Part shown: one piece after another, positions 6,492 through 15,891 of the stretch
Numbering within the stretch: position 1 is the stretch's first letter
Layout of the letters: each line of letters opens with the position of its first letter
Source of the DNA: Caryophanales bacterium
GTDB taxonomy: Bacteria; Bacillota_I; Bacilli_A; RFN20; CAG-826
Length of the DNA: 29,325 nt
Assembly: GCA_028726925.1 (NCBI GenBank)
Contig: JAQYPI010000121.1
Span: 1 to 29,325, forward strand
Direction of reading: 5' to 3'
The notes under the pieces: model-generated
Databases searched by the model: none
What the model was told of the DNA's origin: nothing
Seen by the model: only the letters and a program-made list of their open reading frames with translations
Program-made: the position numbers and the translations under genes

Positions 6492-6546
6492 CAAGTCCTT
6501 CGACTTGCGCGGGAACGATTATAAGACGGATTCATGGAGATTTCAA
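6492..6546 (-). promoter_or_regulatory. Promoter and 5' leader of the tRNA-Pro/tRNA-Arg unit
   Basis: TTGAAA (6546-6541), a 17-bp spacer and a perfect TATAAT (6523-6518) lie on minus. A short hairpin CAAGTC/GACTTG (6492-6507) lies in the leader just before tRNA-Pro and would be removed by processing. An 8-bp inverted repeat GATTTCAA/TTGAAATC (6539-6561) covers the -35. Confidence 0.75.
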
Positions 6547-6580
6547 ACCCGACTTGAAATCCCTCACCGTTCCTTTGTTC

Positions 6581-6627
6581 AAGAAAAAGAAAACGCCCCC
6601 ATTAAATCCTGAAAAGAGAGGGGGCGT
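6581..6627 (-). terminator. Intrinsic terminator after polC
   Basis: An 8-bp GC-rich stem ACGCCCCC/GGGGGCGT (6593-6600 with 6620-6627) has a 19-nt loop and is followed on minus by TTTCTTTTTCTT. It starts 9 nt after the polC stop and ends the uppS-to-polC unit. Confidence 0.85.
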
Positions 6628-6635
6628 GTATGCGT

Positions 6636-9600
6636 TTAGAAAAGCGTGAGCTGGTTGGATTCGCTAAGATCGGCCAAAACGCCAAGGCGATCGAGTTCCG
6701 CGAGATTCGTGGAAGAAAGCTTGGTCTCGCGCAAGACTTGCTCTTTGGAAAGGAAGGGTTTCCCTTGAAGCTTCTCGCGCGCTTCCACGACGCTCTTCGC
6801 TGCGCTTTCACCAAGGTTGTCGATGACGACGAAAGGAGGGATGAGGGCCTTGTTCTTCTCGTCGACGACGAACATCTTGCTGTCGCTGCGATAGAGGTCG
6901 AGATTCGAGAAATGGTAACCACGCTCGCACATCTCAAGCGCGATGAGCAAGGTCTTGAGGATGTTCGCTTCCTTGTTCGATAGCGGGTTGGATCGATCGT
7001 CGCGGCGGGCGCGCAAGGCATCGATCTTCGCGATGATGGCATCTTCCCCTTGGATCATCGTCTCGATGTCGTAGGCGTCGCTTCGGACGGAGAAGAAAAC
7101 GGCGTAGAACTGCAAGGGATAATACAGTTTGAAATAGGCGACGCGCACCGCCATCATGACGTAGGCGGTCGCGTGGCCGCGCGGGAAGAGGTATTTGATT
7201 TTCTTGCAGGATTCGATGTACCAATCAGGTACCCCATGCGCTTGCATGACCGGGATGTAGACGTCGGCTTTCTTGAGGAAGGCGTTATGACCATGACGGA
7301 CGTCTTCCATGATGCTGAAAGCCATCTGGGGTTCGATTCCCTGCAGAATGAGATAGGACATGATATCGTCGCGGCACCCGATGACGCCGTTGATGTCGGT
7401 GACGCCATTGAGAATCAAGTCTTCGGCGTTGCCTTGCCAAACGTCGGTGCCGTGGCTCAAGCCCGAGATGATGAGAAGGTCGTTGAAAGTCTTGGGCTTC
7501 GCCTCGCTAAGCATTCGCTGGGCAAGGTCCGTGCCGAATTCCGGAAGGGCGGAAGCCCCCGTGATCGAATTCAGGTAGTTCCGGTGCAGATGCAGTTCCT
7601 TGGGCGAGGTGAAAAGAGACAAAACACGGGGATCATTCATCGGAATATCCTCGATTTTGACGCCTGTCAGGTCGCGATAATAACGCATGGCCATCGGGTC
7701 GACATGGCCGAGGATATCGAATTTCAGCAACTCGTCATGCATGGAACGATAATCGAAATGGGTGGTGAGCCAGTTCGATTCAAGATCGTCCGCGGGATGC
7801 TGGACGGCGGTGAAGTCATAGATGGACCGGTCGGCGGGAACGACGACGATGCCGCCCGGATGTTGGCCGGTCGTCCGTTTGACGCCTTGGCACTTCGAGG
7901 CGAGATAAGCGATGTAGGTGGGGTTGATGGATTCGATCCCTTTCGCGCTATGCTGGGCCTTGAGCATATCCTCGAAATAACCGCGGACATAGCCGTACGC
8001 GGTTTTCTCGGCGACCGTTTCGATCGTGCCGGCACGGAAGACGTTCCGCTCGCCGAGCAAGATGCGGGTGTAGTTGTGCGCCTTCTTTTGGCTTTGGTCC
8101 TCGAAGTTCAAGTCGATGTCCGGAACCTTGTTCGCAGAGAAGCCGAGGAAGGTCTCAAACGGGATGTTTTGCCCGTTTTGTTTCAAGGGCGTCCCGCATT
8201 TCGGGCACGTGCGATCCGGCAAATCGAAACCGGATTTGTAGCCTTTTTTCAAGAAATTGACCCCGTCCTCGTCTTCAAAGGTGAGGTAATGGCAATGCGG
8301 GCAATGGTAATGCGGGGGCAAGGGATTGACTTCGGTAATGTTGGCCATCGTCGCGGCGATCGAGGAACCGACCGATCCACGCGAGCCAACGATGTAATGC
8401 TCCGGCTCATCGTTAGCCATCTTGATGAGTTTGTGGGCGATGAAATAAGTGACCGCGTAACCGTGGCCGATAATGCCGTCGAGTTCGCGATCGAGGCGAT
8501 CTTTCACGAATTGAATCGCTTGCTGGACCTTGGGGTCATCATCATAAGAATAATCGAAGATGCTATGGAAATTGCCATAGCAAAGATCACGCAACTGCTT
8601 GTCGCTGTTCGGCAAATTCTTGTCCGGCGGGAAGCACCCCGGCAGGACGGGAGTGATATTCTCGTCGATTTGGTCGGCCACCCAATTCGAGTTGTCGACG
8701 ACGAATTCCATGGCTTCTTCCGCGCTTGTCCATTCCCGGAAGCAATCAAGCATTTCGCGGGTGCTGCGGAAATGCTGATCGGGATTCTCGAACGGGGGAT
8801 AGTCACGACGGGCGGGCGGGTTCATCGGATGGCTGCCCCCGCCGATGGCTTTCGCGTTGATGTAGACGTCGCGCAGGATCTTGTCCTCGGGATTGAGATA
8901 GTGGCAGTCCCCCGTCGCGACGATTCTCTTCCCGGCGATGCGAGCGGCTTCCACGATGTCGCGGAGGACAGAAATTAGATGCTCTTTGGAGGGAACGCGC
9001 CCCATGTTGATGAGATAGCTGTAATTCTCAAGAGGCTGGATCTCGATGTAGTCATAGAACCGCATCGCTTCCACGAGGACATCACGGTTCCTCGTCAAAG
9101 CGATTTCCATGATTTCCGAATTGAGGCAGGCGCTGCCGACGAGCATGTTCTTGCGGTAGGCCTCGATGAGGACGCGCGGGGTCTTGGGGACGCGAGAAAG
9201 ATAGGTCGTGTTCCCTTGGGTGACGATCTTGTAAAGGTCCTTGAGGCCTTGCGGGTTCTTGACGAGGACGATCGCGTGGTATTCCTTCAAGTTACGGCAG
9301 AAGGAATTGAAAGAGGATTTGAGATCCTCGAGGTGGCGATAGAGCTTCGGCTTCTTGGCAAGGTCCGTTTCCTCGGGGTTTGGGTCTTCTTTCCAGCGAA
9401 GATACTCTTGATGGGCTTCCTCGAACGAATCGAAATGGAGGCGGATGTCGTCGCTTGGGTACTGCATGTGCCAGAAGCGCGAGAAATATCCCATCGCGGA
9501 CGTGAAACGAGCGAAATTCCCCTCGTCCGCGGTTTCCCTTTCGACATCCTCGATGTCCGGAAGCTCGATTTGGAGGGTCGCGAGATCTTGATGCGTGATG

Positions 9601-11432
9601 CCGGGATAGACGTGGTTCAATCGCCGCACGATCTCCTGCCAGCCTTCGCTTAGGGCATTCGCGTCGTAATCCGCGCGGTGAGCGTCCGCCCCATCATAGA
9701 TCGAAAGGCCCAAATTGCGCAGCAACGCCCCTTCGTTGTGGCGACCCGCTTTCGGGAAGAGGTAATGGGACAAAGGCAAGGTGTCGATCACCGGGTTCTT
9801 GAGAGGGGGTAGGCCTTCCCGTTCCAACGCGGCATTCACGAAACCGATATCGAAGGTCGCGTTGTGGGCGACGAGGACGTTGTCTCCGAGGAAATCCAGA
9901 ATGACGGGGAGGGCTTGTTTCATCGTGGGCTTGTCGGCAAGCATCTCGTCCGTAATGTGGTTGATGCGGGTGGAAGCCGCGGGCATCGGCATCTCCGGGT
10001 TGATGAGCATGTCAAAACGCTTTTGGACCACCCCGTTCTCGACGATGACGCCGCCGAATTCGACGATGCGGTCGTAACGGGCACTAAGGCCGGTCGTTTC
10101 GGTGTCGAAGACGCAATAACGGCCTTTCGCTAGGGGAATGGGCGCGGGATTCAAGATAATCGTTTGGTGCAGGTCGAACATGTAAAGTTCGCAACCATAG
10201 ATGATCTTCAACGGGTCTTTCTTGTCCTTTTCCCTCGCGGTTTGCGCGGCGGGGAAGGATTGCAAAACGCCATGGTCCGTGACGGCGATCGCCTTCATCC
10301 CCATGTGTTTCGCGAGTTTGTAGTAACTGGAGAAATCCGCGACGGCATCCATCGTGGACATCTTGGTGTGCAGGTGGAGTTCCACGCGCTTCTTTTCCAA
10401 GGATGGGTCGTCGTCGCGCGGCTCGGCGGCGGGCAGGCGATCCACGAAATGGCCACGGATGGTTTTCTGTTTCGAGTAATTGTCGATGTCGATGGCACCA
10501 CGGACGCGGACGCGGGTCCCGACCGTGATGGATGCCAACACCTCTTCCGTCATCCCTTTCGCGTTCGAGAAGCAACGGACCGTGATGGCGTTGGTGCTAT
10601 CCCCGATGCCGAAGACGCCCATCTTTCCGCCTTTGCGGGTGTTGCGGATGTCCGCCTCGAAAACCTCGCCACAAAAATCGACGTTGCATAGGCCCATCCG
10701 GAAAACGGCATCGATGTTCTCTGCCACTTGGTAGTCGCCTTTTTTCGAAAGGCGTTGCTTCCGCCTTTCCTCCATCATGACTGCGAGGTTCTTCTGCTCG
10801 AGGGAAAGCAGCTCGTCTTCCCCCATTTGCTGGATGGCTTTGAAATCTTCCAGGATCGCCTTCTTCCCTTCTTCTAACGATGCGTCTTCCATCGCCGCAT
10901 CGGCTTCGGGAGCGGGGATTTCTTCCGCGGTGAAGCCTTGTTCCGTCAAAGTGGAGACGGGCTCTTCCGCCGGCTTGGGGGCGGGCGTAGGCTCCTCAAT
11001 TTCTTCGAAAACGAAAGAGGAAGGATAGTTGATAAACGAGAGCATGGAAACGAAATCGGATACCGTTCTCTCTTCTTTTTGCCGGTTCCTCTTGGAATAA
11101 GCGACTTCCAAAACCCCGTTCTCGAGCCTCATCGAAGGAAGCACCCCTTGTCCGACATGCGCGAGGGAATAGCCTTCGTAAAGAGGCAAAACGTGCGCAT
11201 TCCCGATTTCGGCAACGTAGCTGAAGCGCAGGGAATAGGGATAGCGGATCGTGCCGAGGGCGGCAAGGAATTCCTCGAGGGCCCCATAATCCCAAGGGGT
11301 TTCTTTTTGGACGAACATGTCGATCTGCTCCACGCGATGTGGATTGCGGCCGACCAAGGTGAAATCCATGTCAAAACGCTCGGGAGACTCGATCCCAATC
11401 GAGCGTAAGAAGGAATACATCTTTTTTTGCAT
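6636..11432 (-). CDS. polC: DNA polymerase III alpha subunit, Gram-positive PolC type
   Basis: The replicative DNA polymerase with proofreading exonuclease, 1598 residues (B. subtilis PolC is about 1440). Domains in order: an N-terminal domain (1-145); an acidic Pro/Ala/Glu linker (about 145-190); an OB-fold (about 250-332); a PHP domain beginning ELHLHTKMSTMDA near 350; and an inserted DnaQ-like 3'-5' exonuclease with FDTETTGL near 442, AHNATFDIGF and HRADYDAN. The PHP resumes after the exonuclease. The polymerase core follows, with IVGSRGSVGSS near 1013-1025, a zinc-binding CPHC/CPKC pair (about 1043 and 1073), the catalytic PDIDLNF near 1105, and SGLSHGTDVW near 1320. It ends in QLTLF, a beta-clamp-binding motif. 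The start has SD AAAGGG and lies 18 nt after rseP. It acts at the replication fork with the beta clamp. Confidence 0.97.
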   Translation of the reverse strand: MQKKMYSFLRSIGIESPERFDMDFTLVGRNPHRVEQIDMFVQKETPWDYGALEEFLAALGTIRYPYSLRFSYVAEIGNAHVLPLYEGYSLAHVGQGVLPSMRLENGVLEVAYSKRNRQKEERTVSDFVSMLSFINYPSSFVFEEIEEPTPAPKPAEEPVSTLTEQGFTAEEIPAPEADAAMEDASLEEGKKAILEDFKAIQQMGEDELLSLEQKNLAVMMEERRKQRLSKKGDYQVAENIDAVFRMGLCNVDFCGEVFEADIRNTRKGGKMGVFGIGDSTNAITVRCFSNAKGMTEEVLASITVGTRVRVRGAIDIDNYSKQKTIRGHFVDRLPAAEPRDDDPSLEKKRVELHLHTKMSTMDAVADFSSYYKLAKHMGMKAIAVTDHGVLQSFPAAQTAREKDKKDPLKIIYGCELYMFDLHQTIILNPAPIPLAKGRYCVFDTETTGLSARYDRIVEFGGVIVENGVVQKRFDMLINPEMPMPAASTRINHITDEMLADKPTMKQALPVILDFLGDNVLVAHNATFDIGFVNAALEREGLPPLKNPVIDTLPLSHYLFPKAGRHNEGALLRNLGLSIYDGADAHRADYDANALSEGWQEIVRRLNHVYPGITHQDLATLQIELPDIEDVERETADEGNFARFTSAMGYFSRFWHMQYPSDDIRLHFDSFEEAHQEYLRWKEDPNPEETDLAKKPKLYRHLEDLKSSFNSFCRNLKEYHAIVLVKNPQGLKDLYKIVTQGNTTYLSRVPKTPRVLIEAYRKNMLVGSACLNSEIMEIALTRNRDVLVEAMRFYDYIEIQPLENYSYLINMGRVPSKEHLISVLRDIVEAARIAGKRIVATGDCHYLNPEDKILRDVYINAKAIGGGSHPMNPPARRDYPPFENPDQHFRSTREMLDCFREWTSAEEAMEFVVDNSNWVADQIDENITPVLPGCFPPDKNLPNSDKQLRDLCYGNFHSIFDYSYDDDPKVQQAIQFVKDRLDRELDGIIGHGYAVTYFIAHKLIKMANDEPEHYIVGSRGSVGSSIAATMANITEVNPLPPHYHCPHCHYLTFEDEDGVNFLKKGYKSGFDLPDRTCPKCGTPLKQNGQNIPFETFLGFSANKVPDIDLNFEDQSQKKAHNYTRILLGERNVFRAGTIETVAEKTAYGYVRGYFEDMLKAQHSAKGIESINPTYIAYLASKCQGVKRTTGQHPGGIVVVPADRSIYDFTAVQHPADDLESNWLTTHFDYRSMHDELLKFDILGHVDPMAMRYYRDLTGVKIEDIPMNDPRVLSLFTSPKELHLHRNYLNSITGASALPEFGTDLAQRMLSEAKPKTFNDLLIISGLSHGTDVWQGNAEDLILNGVTDINGVIGCRDDIMSYLILQGIEPQMAFSIMEDVRHGHNAFLKKADVYIPVMQAHGVPDWYIESCKKIKYLFPRGHATAYVMMAVRVAYFKLYYPLQFYAVFFSVRSDAYDIETMIQGEDAIIAKIDALRARRDDRSNPLSNKEANILKTLLIALEMCERGYHFSNLDLYRSDSKMFVVDEKNKALIPPFVVIDNLGESAAKSVVEAREKLQGKPFLSKEQVLRETKLSSTNLAELDRLGVLADLSESNQLTLF

Positions 11433-11450
11433 ACGACCCTTTCGCGAGCG

Positions 11451-12827
11451 TTAGAACAACCCGATGATGTCTTTGATGGTCACGGCCACCATCAGGATCC
11501 CAAGAAGGACAAACCCGATCACGGAAGCGATGCTTTGCGCTTTTTCGGGCATCTTCTTCCGGGTGATGGCCTCGACGACCGTGACGACGAGCTGCCATCC
11601 ATCAAGGCCGGGGAACGGCAGCAAATTGAAGAAAGCGAGGTTGATGGAGATGAGGCCGGCGAAATAGAAGATATAGCCGGGCCCTCCCAGGGCTTCGATT
11701 TGAGGCAAGGCGCTCGTCATGCCGACGATGCCGGAAAGGTTCTGGAAACCGCCCGGGGTGAAGAGGCTCGCGAACCCTTGGACAATCGCCCCACAGGCGT
11801 TCGGGACGTCTTCCGCCCATTGTTTCCAGGCTCCTGCCCAGTCGTTCCTTTCCTCGATGACGCGGACGCCCGCCCCATTGGAAACCAAGGCGCCGTCTTT
11901 CACGGTTGCACGTACCGGGCACGAGATGGATTCGTTCAGGTATTGCTCGGAATAAGTGCCCTCGTCCTGGCCCTTGGCCGCGGGGAAAACCCGGAGGTGA
12001 AAATCAACATACGTCCCCTCTTCTTTGAAGGAGAAGGAGTCCGATCCGAGGTCGGGAAGAGCCGTGATCCCGAGGGCTTGGTATTTCTCCTCGATGACCG
12101 CGTCCGCTTTCGCCGGATAGAAGACGATGGTATCCGTGATATCGCGTTCCTTCGTAAGCGTTTGGGGATAGTAAATCGCGACATAGGAAATGCCGCCCCC
12201 GTAAGCAACGCCGGATGCGTTGTAAATCTTGGCATTGGTATCCACGATGCGATAGAAAGAGCCATCGGCCTCCGCTGCGGGCAAAGACAAGAAATAGTCC
12301 GTAACTTCTAGGGATTCGGATTTGTTCGCGTTCACGTAATCGAGAACATCCCCGGAATAAAGGAGGGGAACGCAGTCGACCTCGACTTGGGTCGTCTCAT
12401 TGACTTGGACGGATCCCCCATACGCGATGTAATACTTCGAGAAAGCGATGTCGGAAATGAAGATGAGGACGAGGCCAAGCAAGAAATTCATCACGACGCC
12501 GGCAAGGAGAATCGTGCACTTTTTGGCTTTGTTGATATGGCTAAGCGCCCGTTCGGGGGCGGGGGCTTCCATTCCTTCGGGCACGGCTTCCGTGTCGTTG
12601 TACATGGAGACGTATCCGCCCAAGGGAATCGCGCGGATGGAAAAATACGTTTCCCCTCCCTTGCGGCGAACCTTGAGGAGCTTCGGGCCGAACCCGATCG
12701 AATACTCAAAGCAATAGACCTTGAACATCTTCGCGGCAGCGAGGTGTCCGGCTTCGTGAATGGAAATCAGCACGCCCAGGATGACGAGCATGATGAGGAT
12801 ATAGAGCAGGGTGGTTAGGAATGGCAT
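11451..12827 (-). CDS. rseP: Site-2 (RseP/RasP-type) intramembrane zinc metalloprotease
   Basis: A 458-residue membrane protease that cleaves transmembrane segments, usually of anti-sigma factors and signal-peptide remnants. The zinc motif HEAGH (residues 24-28) lies in the first membrane helix (about 5-30), followed by the family's SIGFGPKLLK and IPLGGYVSMY. A second hydrophobic helix lies near 105-125. The C-terminal membrane part contains NLLPFPGLDGWQLV (about 399-412), corresponding to the NLLPxPxLDGG motif that supplies the third zinc ligand, Asp. The region between (about 130-340) should hold a PDZ domain, but no clear PDZ motif is visible. It follows dxr by 3 nt; its SD AGGAGG lies in the last codons of dxr, so translation is probably coupled. 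Like B. subtilis it follows dxr, but here polC comes next with no proS. Confidence 0.93.
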   Translation of the reverse strand: MPFLTTLLYILIMLVILGVLISIHEAGHLAAAKMFKVYCFEYSIGFGPKLLKVRRKGGETYFSIRAIPLGGYVSMYNDTEAVPEGMEAPAPERALSHINKAKKCTILLAGVVMNFLLGLVLIFISDIAFSKYYIAYGGSVQVNETTQVEVDCVPLLYSGDVLDYVNANKSESLEVTDYFLSLPAAEADGSFYRIVDTNAKIYNASGVAYGGGISYVAIYYPQTLTKERDITDTIVFYPAKADAVIEEKYQALGITALPDLGSDSFSFKEEGTYVDFHLRVFPAAKGQDEGTYSEQYLNESISCPVRATVKDGALVSNGAGVRVIEERNDWAGAWKQWAEDVPNACGAIVQGFASLFTPGGFQNLSGIVGMTSALPQIEALGGPGYIFYFAGLISINLAFFNLLPFPGLDGWQLVVTVVEAITRKKMPEKAQSIASVIGFVLLGILMVAVTIKDIIGLF

Positions 12828-12830
12828 GTT

Positions 12831-13985
12831 TTATCGTCCTCCTTTCATGGCGTCACGGACATAGCGGCGGGCCTCAGAATCGGCCCGGACAATCTCTTCG
12901 ATGGAAGGATTCTGGATAGAGGGTAACCCTTCTATCGCTTCTTTTACAAGGGATTCGATTTGGAGGAAAGATATCTTTCCCTCCAAAAACGCATACACGG
13001 CCTCCTCGTTTGCCCCGTTGAGGACCGCTCGCGAAGTGCCTCCTTTTTGGAAGGCTTGGAGAGCGAGGCCGGGAGCGAGGTACCTCTTCTCGTCGAATGG
13101 AGCGAAATGGAAAGGGCCGATTTCTTCCAAGGAACGCGCTTCCACAAGGTCGAAAGGCACGTTCCCCTCATAAAGGGCGTAAGCGATCGGCCCGTGCATG
13201 TCCGGGGCCGATACATCCGCGACGTAAGTCCCGTCTTTTTTCCGCACCAAGGAATGGACGTGGCTTTCCCGGTGCATCAGGATATGGGTCTTTTCCAAAG
13301 GGAAATCGAAAAGCACCTTGGCTTCGATGACCTCGAAACCTTTGTTCATCATCGTCGCCGAATCGATCGTGATTTTCGCGCCCATGGACCAGGTTGGATG
13401 GGCCAAAGCTTCCGCGGGGGTTACGTCGGCGAGTTCTTCCCTCGTCTTGTCCCGGAAACTCCCCCCGGACGCGGTGATCCAAAGGGATTCGATCTCATCC
13501 TTGGGGACGCGGGAAAAGAGCTTGGCGATCGCGACGTGCTCGGAGTCGATGGGATAGAGTTTTCCCTTGCCTTGGGCAAGCAATCCCCGAATCAAATCAC
13601 CCCCGACCACCAAGGACTCTTTGTTCGCAAGAGCCAAAACGCGATTCGCTTCCAACGCGGCGAGGGAAGGCCTTAATCCAGCGAACCCGACCAAGGCGTT
13701 CTCGACGATGTCGGCAGGGCAATCCCGGATCATGTCCAGGATCCCTTCATCACCAAAATACCACGATACGTGGGGGTATTTTTGCTTTAGTTTACGATAA
13801 TCCGCCTCCTCCAAAACGCAGGCAAAAGAAACGGAAGGGAATTCGTTCAGGATGGCTTCAAGGGCCTCGGTTCTGCGCCCGACGGACGCGGCGACCAAGG
13901 AAAAGGACCGCGGGTCGCGACGGAAAAGATCGAGGCTCTGAGTCCCGATGGAACCGCTTGCCCCCAAAAGGCACACGGTTCTCAT
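12831..13985 (-). CDS. dxr: 1-deoxy-D-xylulose 5-phosphate reductoisomerase
   Basis: Converts DXP to 2-C-methyl-D-erythritol 4-phosphate with NADPH, the first committed step of the MEP isoprenoid pathway; cytosolic. It has 384 residues, about the family length (B. subtilis 383). Seen: the NADPH-binding GASGSIG (residues 8-14), NKESLV (121-126), PIDSEH with metal ligands Asp147 and Glu149, SGGSFR (173-178), HPTWSMG (196-202) and NKGFEVIEA (214-222) with further metal and substrate ligands. I chose the ATG at 13985 over the in-frame ATG at 14000 because it overlaps the cdsA stop as ATGA and puts the Rossmann motif at the usual place. Its product feeds undecaprenyl phosphate synthesis through UppS in the same unit. 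Confidence 0.97.
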   Translation of the reverse strand: MRTVCLLGASGSIGTQSLDLFRRDPRSFSLVAASVGRRTEALEAILNEFPSVSFACVLEEADYRKLKQKYPHVSWYFGDEGILDMIRDCPADIVENALVGFAGLRPSLAALEANRVLALANKESLVVGGDLIRGLLAQGKGKLYPIDSEHVAIAKLFSRVPKDEIESLWITASGGSFRDKTREELADVTPAEALAHPTWSMGAKITIDSATMMNKGFEVIEAKVLFDFPLEKTHILMHRESHVHSLVRKKDGTYVADVSAPDMHGPIAYALYEGNVPFDLVEARSLEEIGPFHFAPFDEKRYLAPGLALQAFQKGGTSRAVLNGANEEAVYAFLEGKISFLQIESLVKEAIEGLPSIQNPSIEEIVRADSEARRYVRDAMKGGR

Positions 13986-15052
13986 TGGAAAATATTCCAC
14001 CCTATCTCGGAGAAGACGACGAAGACGGACGCGGCGACGCTAGAGAACAGGAGGCTATCCACCCGGTCCAGGACCCCGCCATGGGCGCCAAGGAGATGGC
14101 TATAGTCCTTGAAGCCGTAAAAACGCTTGATCATGGAGAAGGTGAAGTCGCCAAGGTTCCCGACGAGAGGCAAGGCTATGCTCATGAGGAGAAGCTGCCA
14201 CCAAGCTTGCGAGTTCGCGAAGATGGAGAGATGGGGAAGAATGGGGAAGCCGCACCCTTCGAGCAACGCAGCGATGCCAAACGATGCCCCGGCGGACAAG
14301 ACGATGCCTCCGATGAAGCCTTCCCACGTCTTGTTCGGGGAGATGCGCGGATTGATGTGGCGCTTCCCGAACAGCATCCCCACGAAATAGGCGAAGATAT
14401 CGTTGAGGAACGTCGCCGCGACGATGTAGATGAGGAACGTGGTGGATCCCCAATAACGGAACAAGTTGCTCGAGGAATCGCAAACCCCGGTCCAATCAAG
14501 GGAGAAGGGGTAATAACGCAGGAACATGAGAGCTTGGAAGCCAAGGCCGACCATGAAGGTCATGGAAAAGAAATAGACGACGTCGTGCCAATCGAAGTCA
14601 TCGTGTAAAACGGCACAAAGGGAATAGATGCCGAAAGAGGCAGCAAGGCTATAGATCGAGATGTCGAGATAGGAGAAATACTTCTCAAGCTCGAAATGGA
14701 AGGCCGCGTTCATGTCGGTTTTCCGATTCACGAGATACTGTATGTATTCCCGGGCGTTGAATTTCACCAAGAACCAGTAGACGTAAACGAAAACCAGGAG
14801 GAAGGTAAAAACCCAAATGTACCAACGGTATTTCTTCTGCGGGGCCTTCATGATCTCATAGCAGGCGAAGGCGAGGAAAACCGTGATGAAAACGAACCAA
14901 AACCATCCCCCAAGAACCAAACAAGGAACGGCAAGCGCCAAAAGGATCAGCGCGACGATGACGCGATTGAGCAAACTCTTCTTCTTTTTCTCATCGAGTT
15001 TGTTCACTTCGATATGCGGATGGTTCTTCCGGTTCGGCATGTCTTCACTCAT
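13982..15052 (-). CDS. cdsA: Phosphatidate cytidylyltransferase (CDP-diglyceride synthase)
   Basis: Makes CDP-diacylglycerol from CTP and phosphatidic acid, the branch point of phospholipid synthesis, in the cytoplasmic membrane. It has 356 residues, longer than many CdsA proteins (about 270-285), mainly because of an extra N-terminal tail (1-27, Lys/Glu-rich) and a long loop around 105-135. About eight hydrophobic helices can be seen. The family signature is at the C-terminus: SMIKRFYGFKDYSHLLGAHG followed by GVLDRVDSL, with PNKTWEGFIGG and GDFTFSM before it. The start overlaps the uppS stop by 8 nt (ATGAGTGA), and the stop overlaps the dxr start as ATGA. Confidence 0.96.
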   Translation of the reverse strand: MSEDMPNRKNHPHIEVNKLDEKKKKSLLNRVIVALILLALAVPCLVLGGWFWFVFITVFLAFACYEIMKAPQKKYRWYIWVFTFLLVFVYVYWFLVKFNAREYIQYLVNRKTDMNAAFHFELEKYFSYLDISIYSLAASFGIYSLCAVLHDDFDWHDVVYFFSMTFMVGLGFQALMFLRYYPFSLDWTGVCDSSSNLFRYWGSTTFLIYIVAATFLNDIFAYFVGMLFGKRHINPRISPNKTWEGFIGGIVLSAGASFGIAALLEGCGFPILPHLSIFANSQAWWQLLLMSIALPLVGNLGDFTFSMIKRFYGFKDYSHLLGAHGGVLDRVDSLLFSSVAASVFVVFSEIGWNIFQ

Positions 15053-15776
15053 TGGTCAATCCCCCGTATCTCCTGTTTCTCGTTTCATACTCCTTCAGGC
15101 AATCGATGAATGCCTCGCGCCGGAAATCCGGCCACTTCACGTCGGTGAACACGAATTCGGCATAGGCGTTCTGGTATAAAAGGAAATTCGATAGACGTTC
15201 TTCCCCGGACGTGCGAATCATGAGGTCGACATCGGGAAGGCCTTTCGTGTAGAGGTAGTCTTGGAACGACGATTCATCGAGGGCGTCGATGTCTTTTTTG
15301 CCTTCTTTGACGTCCTGAGCAAACGCCTTGGCCGCGCGGACGATCTCGTTTCTGCCCCCGTAATTGAGACAAACGTTCAGGATCCATTCGCGGTTATTCT
15401 CCGTTCGTTTCACGGCTTCGAGACAGACTTTGCGCGTCTTCTCGCGGATGCGACCTAGATCGCCGGATATCACGAGTTTCGCCCCGGCGGAATCCAGATA
15501 ATCGATTTCCTTCGCGAAGAATTCTTCGAGATAGTCCATGAGGTGGTCGATTTCGTCTTGGGGACGGTTCCAGTTCTCGGTGGAAAACGCGTAAAAGCTC
15601 ATGACGCGGATGTCGAATTCGCGGCATGTCTCGAAAATCTCGATGATGCGATGGCACGCTTCGCGATGGCCAAAATGGCGCGCGAGGCCGCGAGCCTTTG
15701 CCCAACGGCCGTTCCCGTCCATGATGAAGGCCACGTGACGGCAGTTTTTGGTTAAGGTGAAACCTGTTTTGCCCAT
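15045..15776 (-). CDS. uppS: Isoprenyl (undecaprenyl) diphosphate synthase
   Basis: Condenses isopentenyl diphosphate onto farnesyl diphosphate to make the C55 carrier for cell-wall synthesis. It has 243 residues, normal for cis-prenyltransferases. Seen: HVAFIMDGNGRWA with catalytic Asp20, SFYAFSTENWNRP (60-72), and DLMIRTSGEERLSNF (184-198) with the Arg and Ser residues that bind diphosphate. It is the first gene of the uppS-cdsA-dxr-rseP-polC unit. The ATG at 15776 has no SD, but a TATAAT box lies only 9 nt upstream, suggesting a leaderless or nearly leaderless mRNA. A terminator separates it from frr. Confidence 0.97.
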   Translation of the reverse strand: MGKTGFTLTKNCRHVAFIMDGNGRWAKARGLARHFGHREACHRIIEIFETCREFDIRVMSFYAFSTENWNRPQDEIDHLMDYLEEFFAKEIDYLDSAGAKLVISGDLGRIREKTRKVCLEAVKRTENNREWILNVCLNYGGRNEIVRAAKAFAQDVKEGKKDIDALDESSFQDYLYTKGLPDVDLMIRTSGEERLSNFLLYQNAYAEFVFTDVKWPDFRREAFIDCLKEYETRNRRYGGLTNE

Positions 15777-15785
15777 TTCGAAATG

Positions 15786-15791
15786 ATTATA
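15786..15791 (-). promoter_or_regulatory. -10 box of the uppS unit
   Basis: A perfect TATAAT (minus) ends 9 nt before the uppS ATG. No clear -35 at 16-18 bp (GTGCAC at 17). It drives the five-gene unit down to polC, unless there is read-through from frr. Confidence 0.5.
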
Positions 15792-15846
15792 ACGAACTCG
15801 CGCTACGCGTGCACGAAAAGAAAAAGGGCAATCACGAAAAGAGGAG

Positions 15847-15875
15847 AGAAAAGAAAAAGGGGCCCGTCAGGCCCC
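15847..15875 (-). terminator. Intrinsic terminator after frr
   Basis: The stem GGGGCC/GGCCCC (15859-15864 with 15870-15875) has a 5-nt loop and is followed on minus by TTTTTCTTTTCTC, 16 nt after the frr stop. It closes the pyrH-frr unit. Confidence 0.88.
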
Positions 15876-15891
15876 TTACATGTCCCAGTCT

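Noticed and set aside
7050..8978. Long plus-strand open frame of 642 codons opposite polC
   Set aside because: It is a shadow of polC. It has no family motifs, no SD, and an unusual Asp/Val/Arg-rich composition typical of antisense GC-rich frames.
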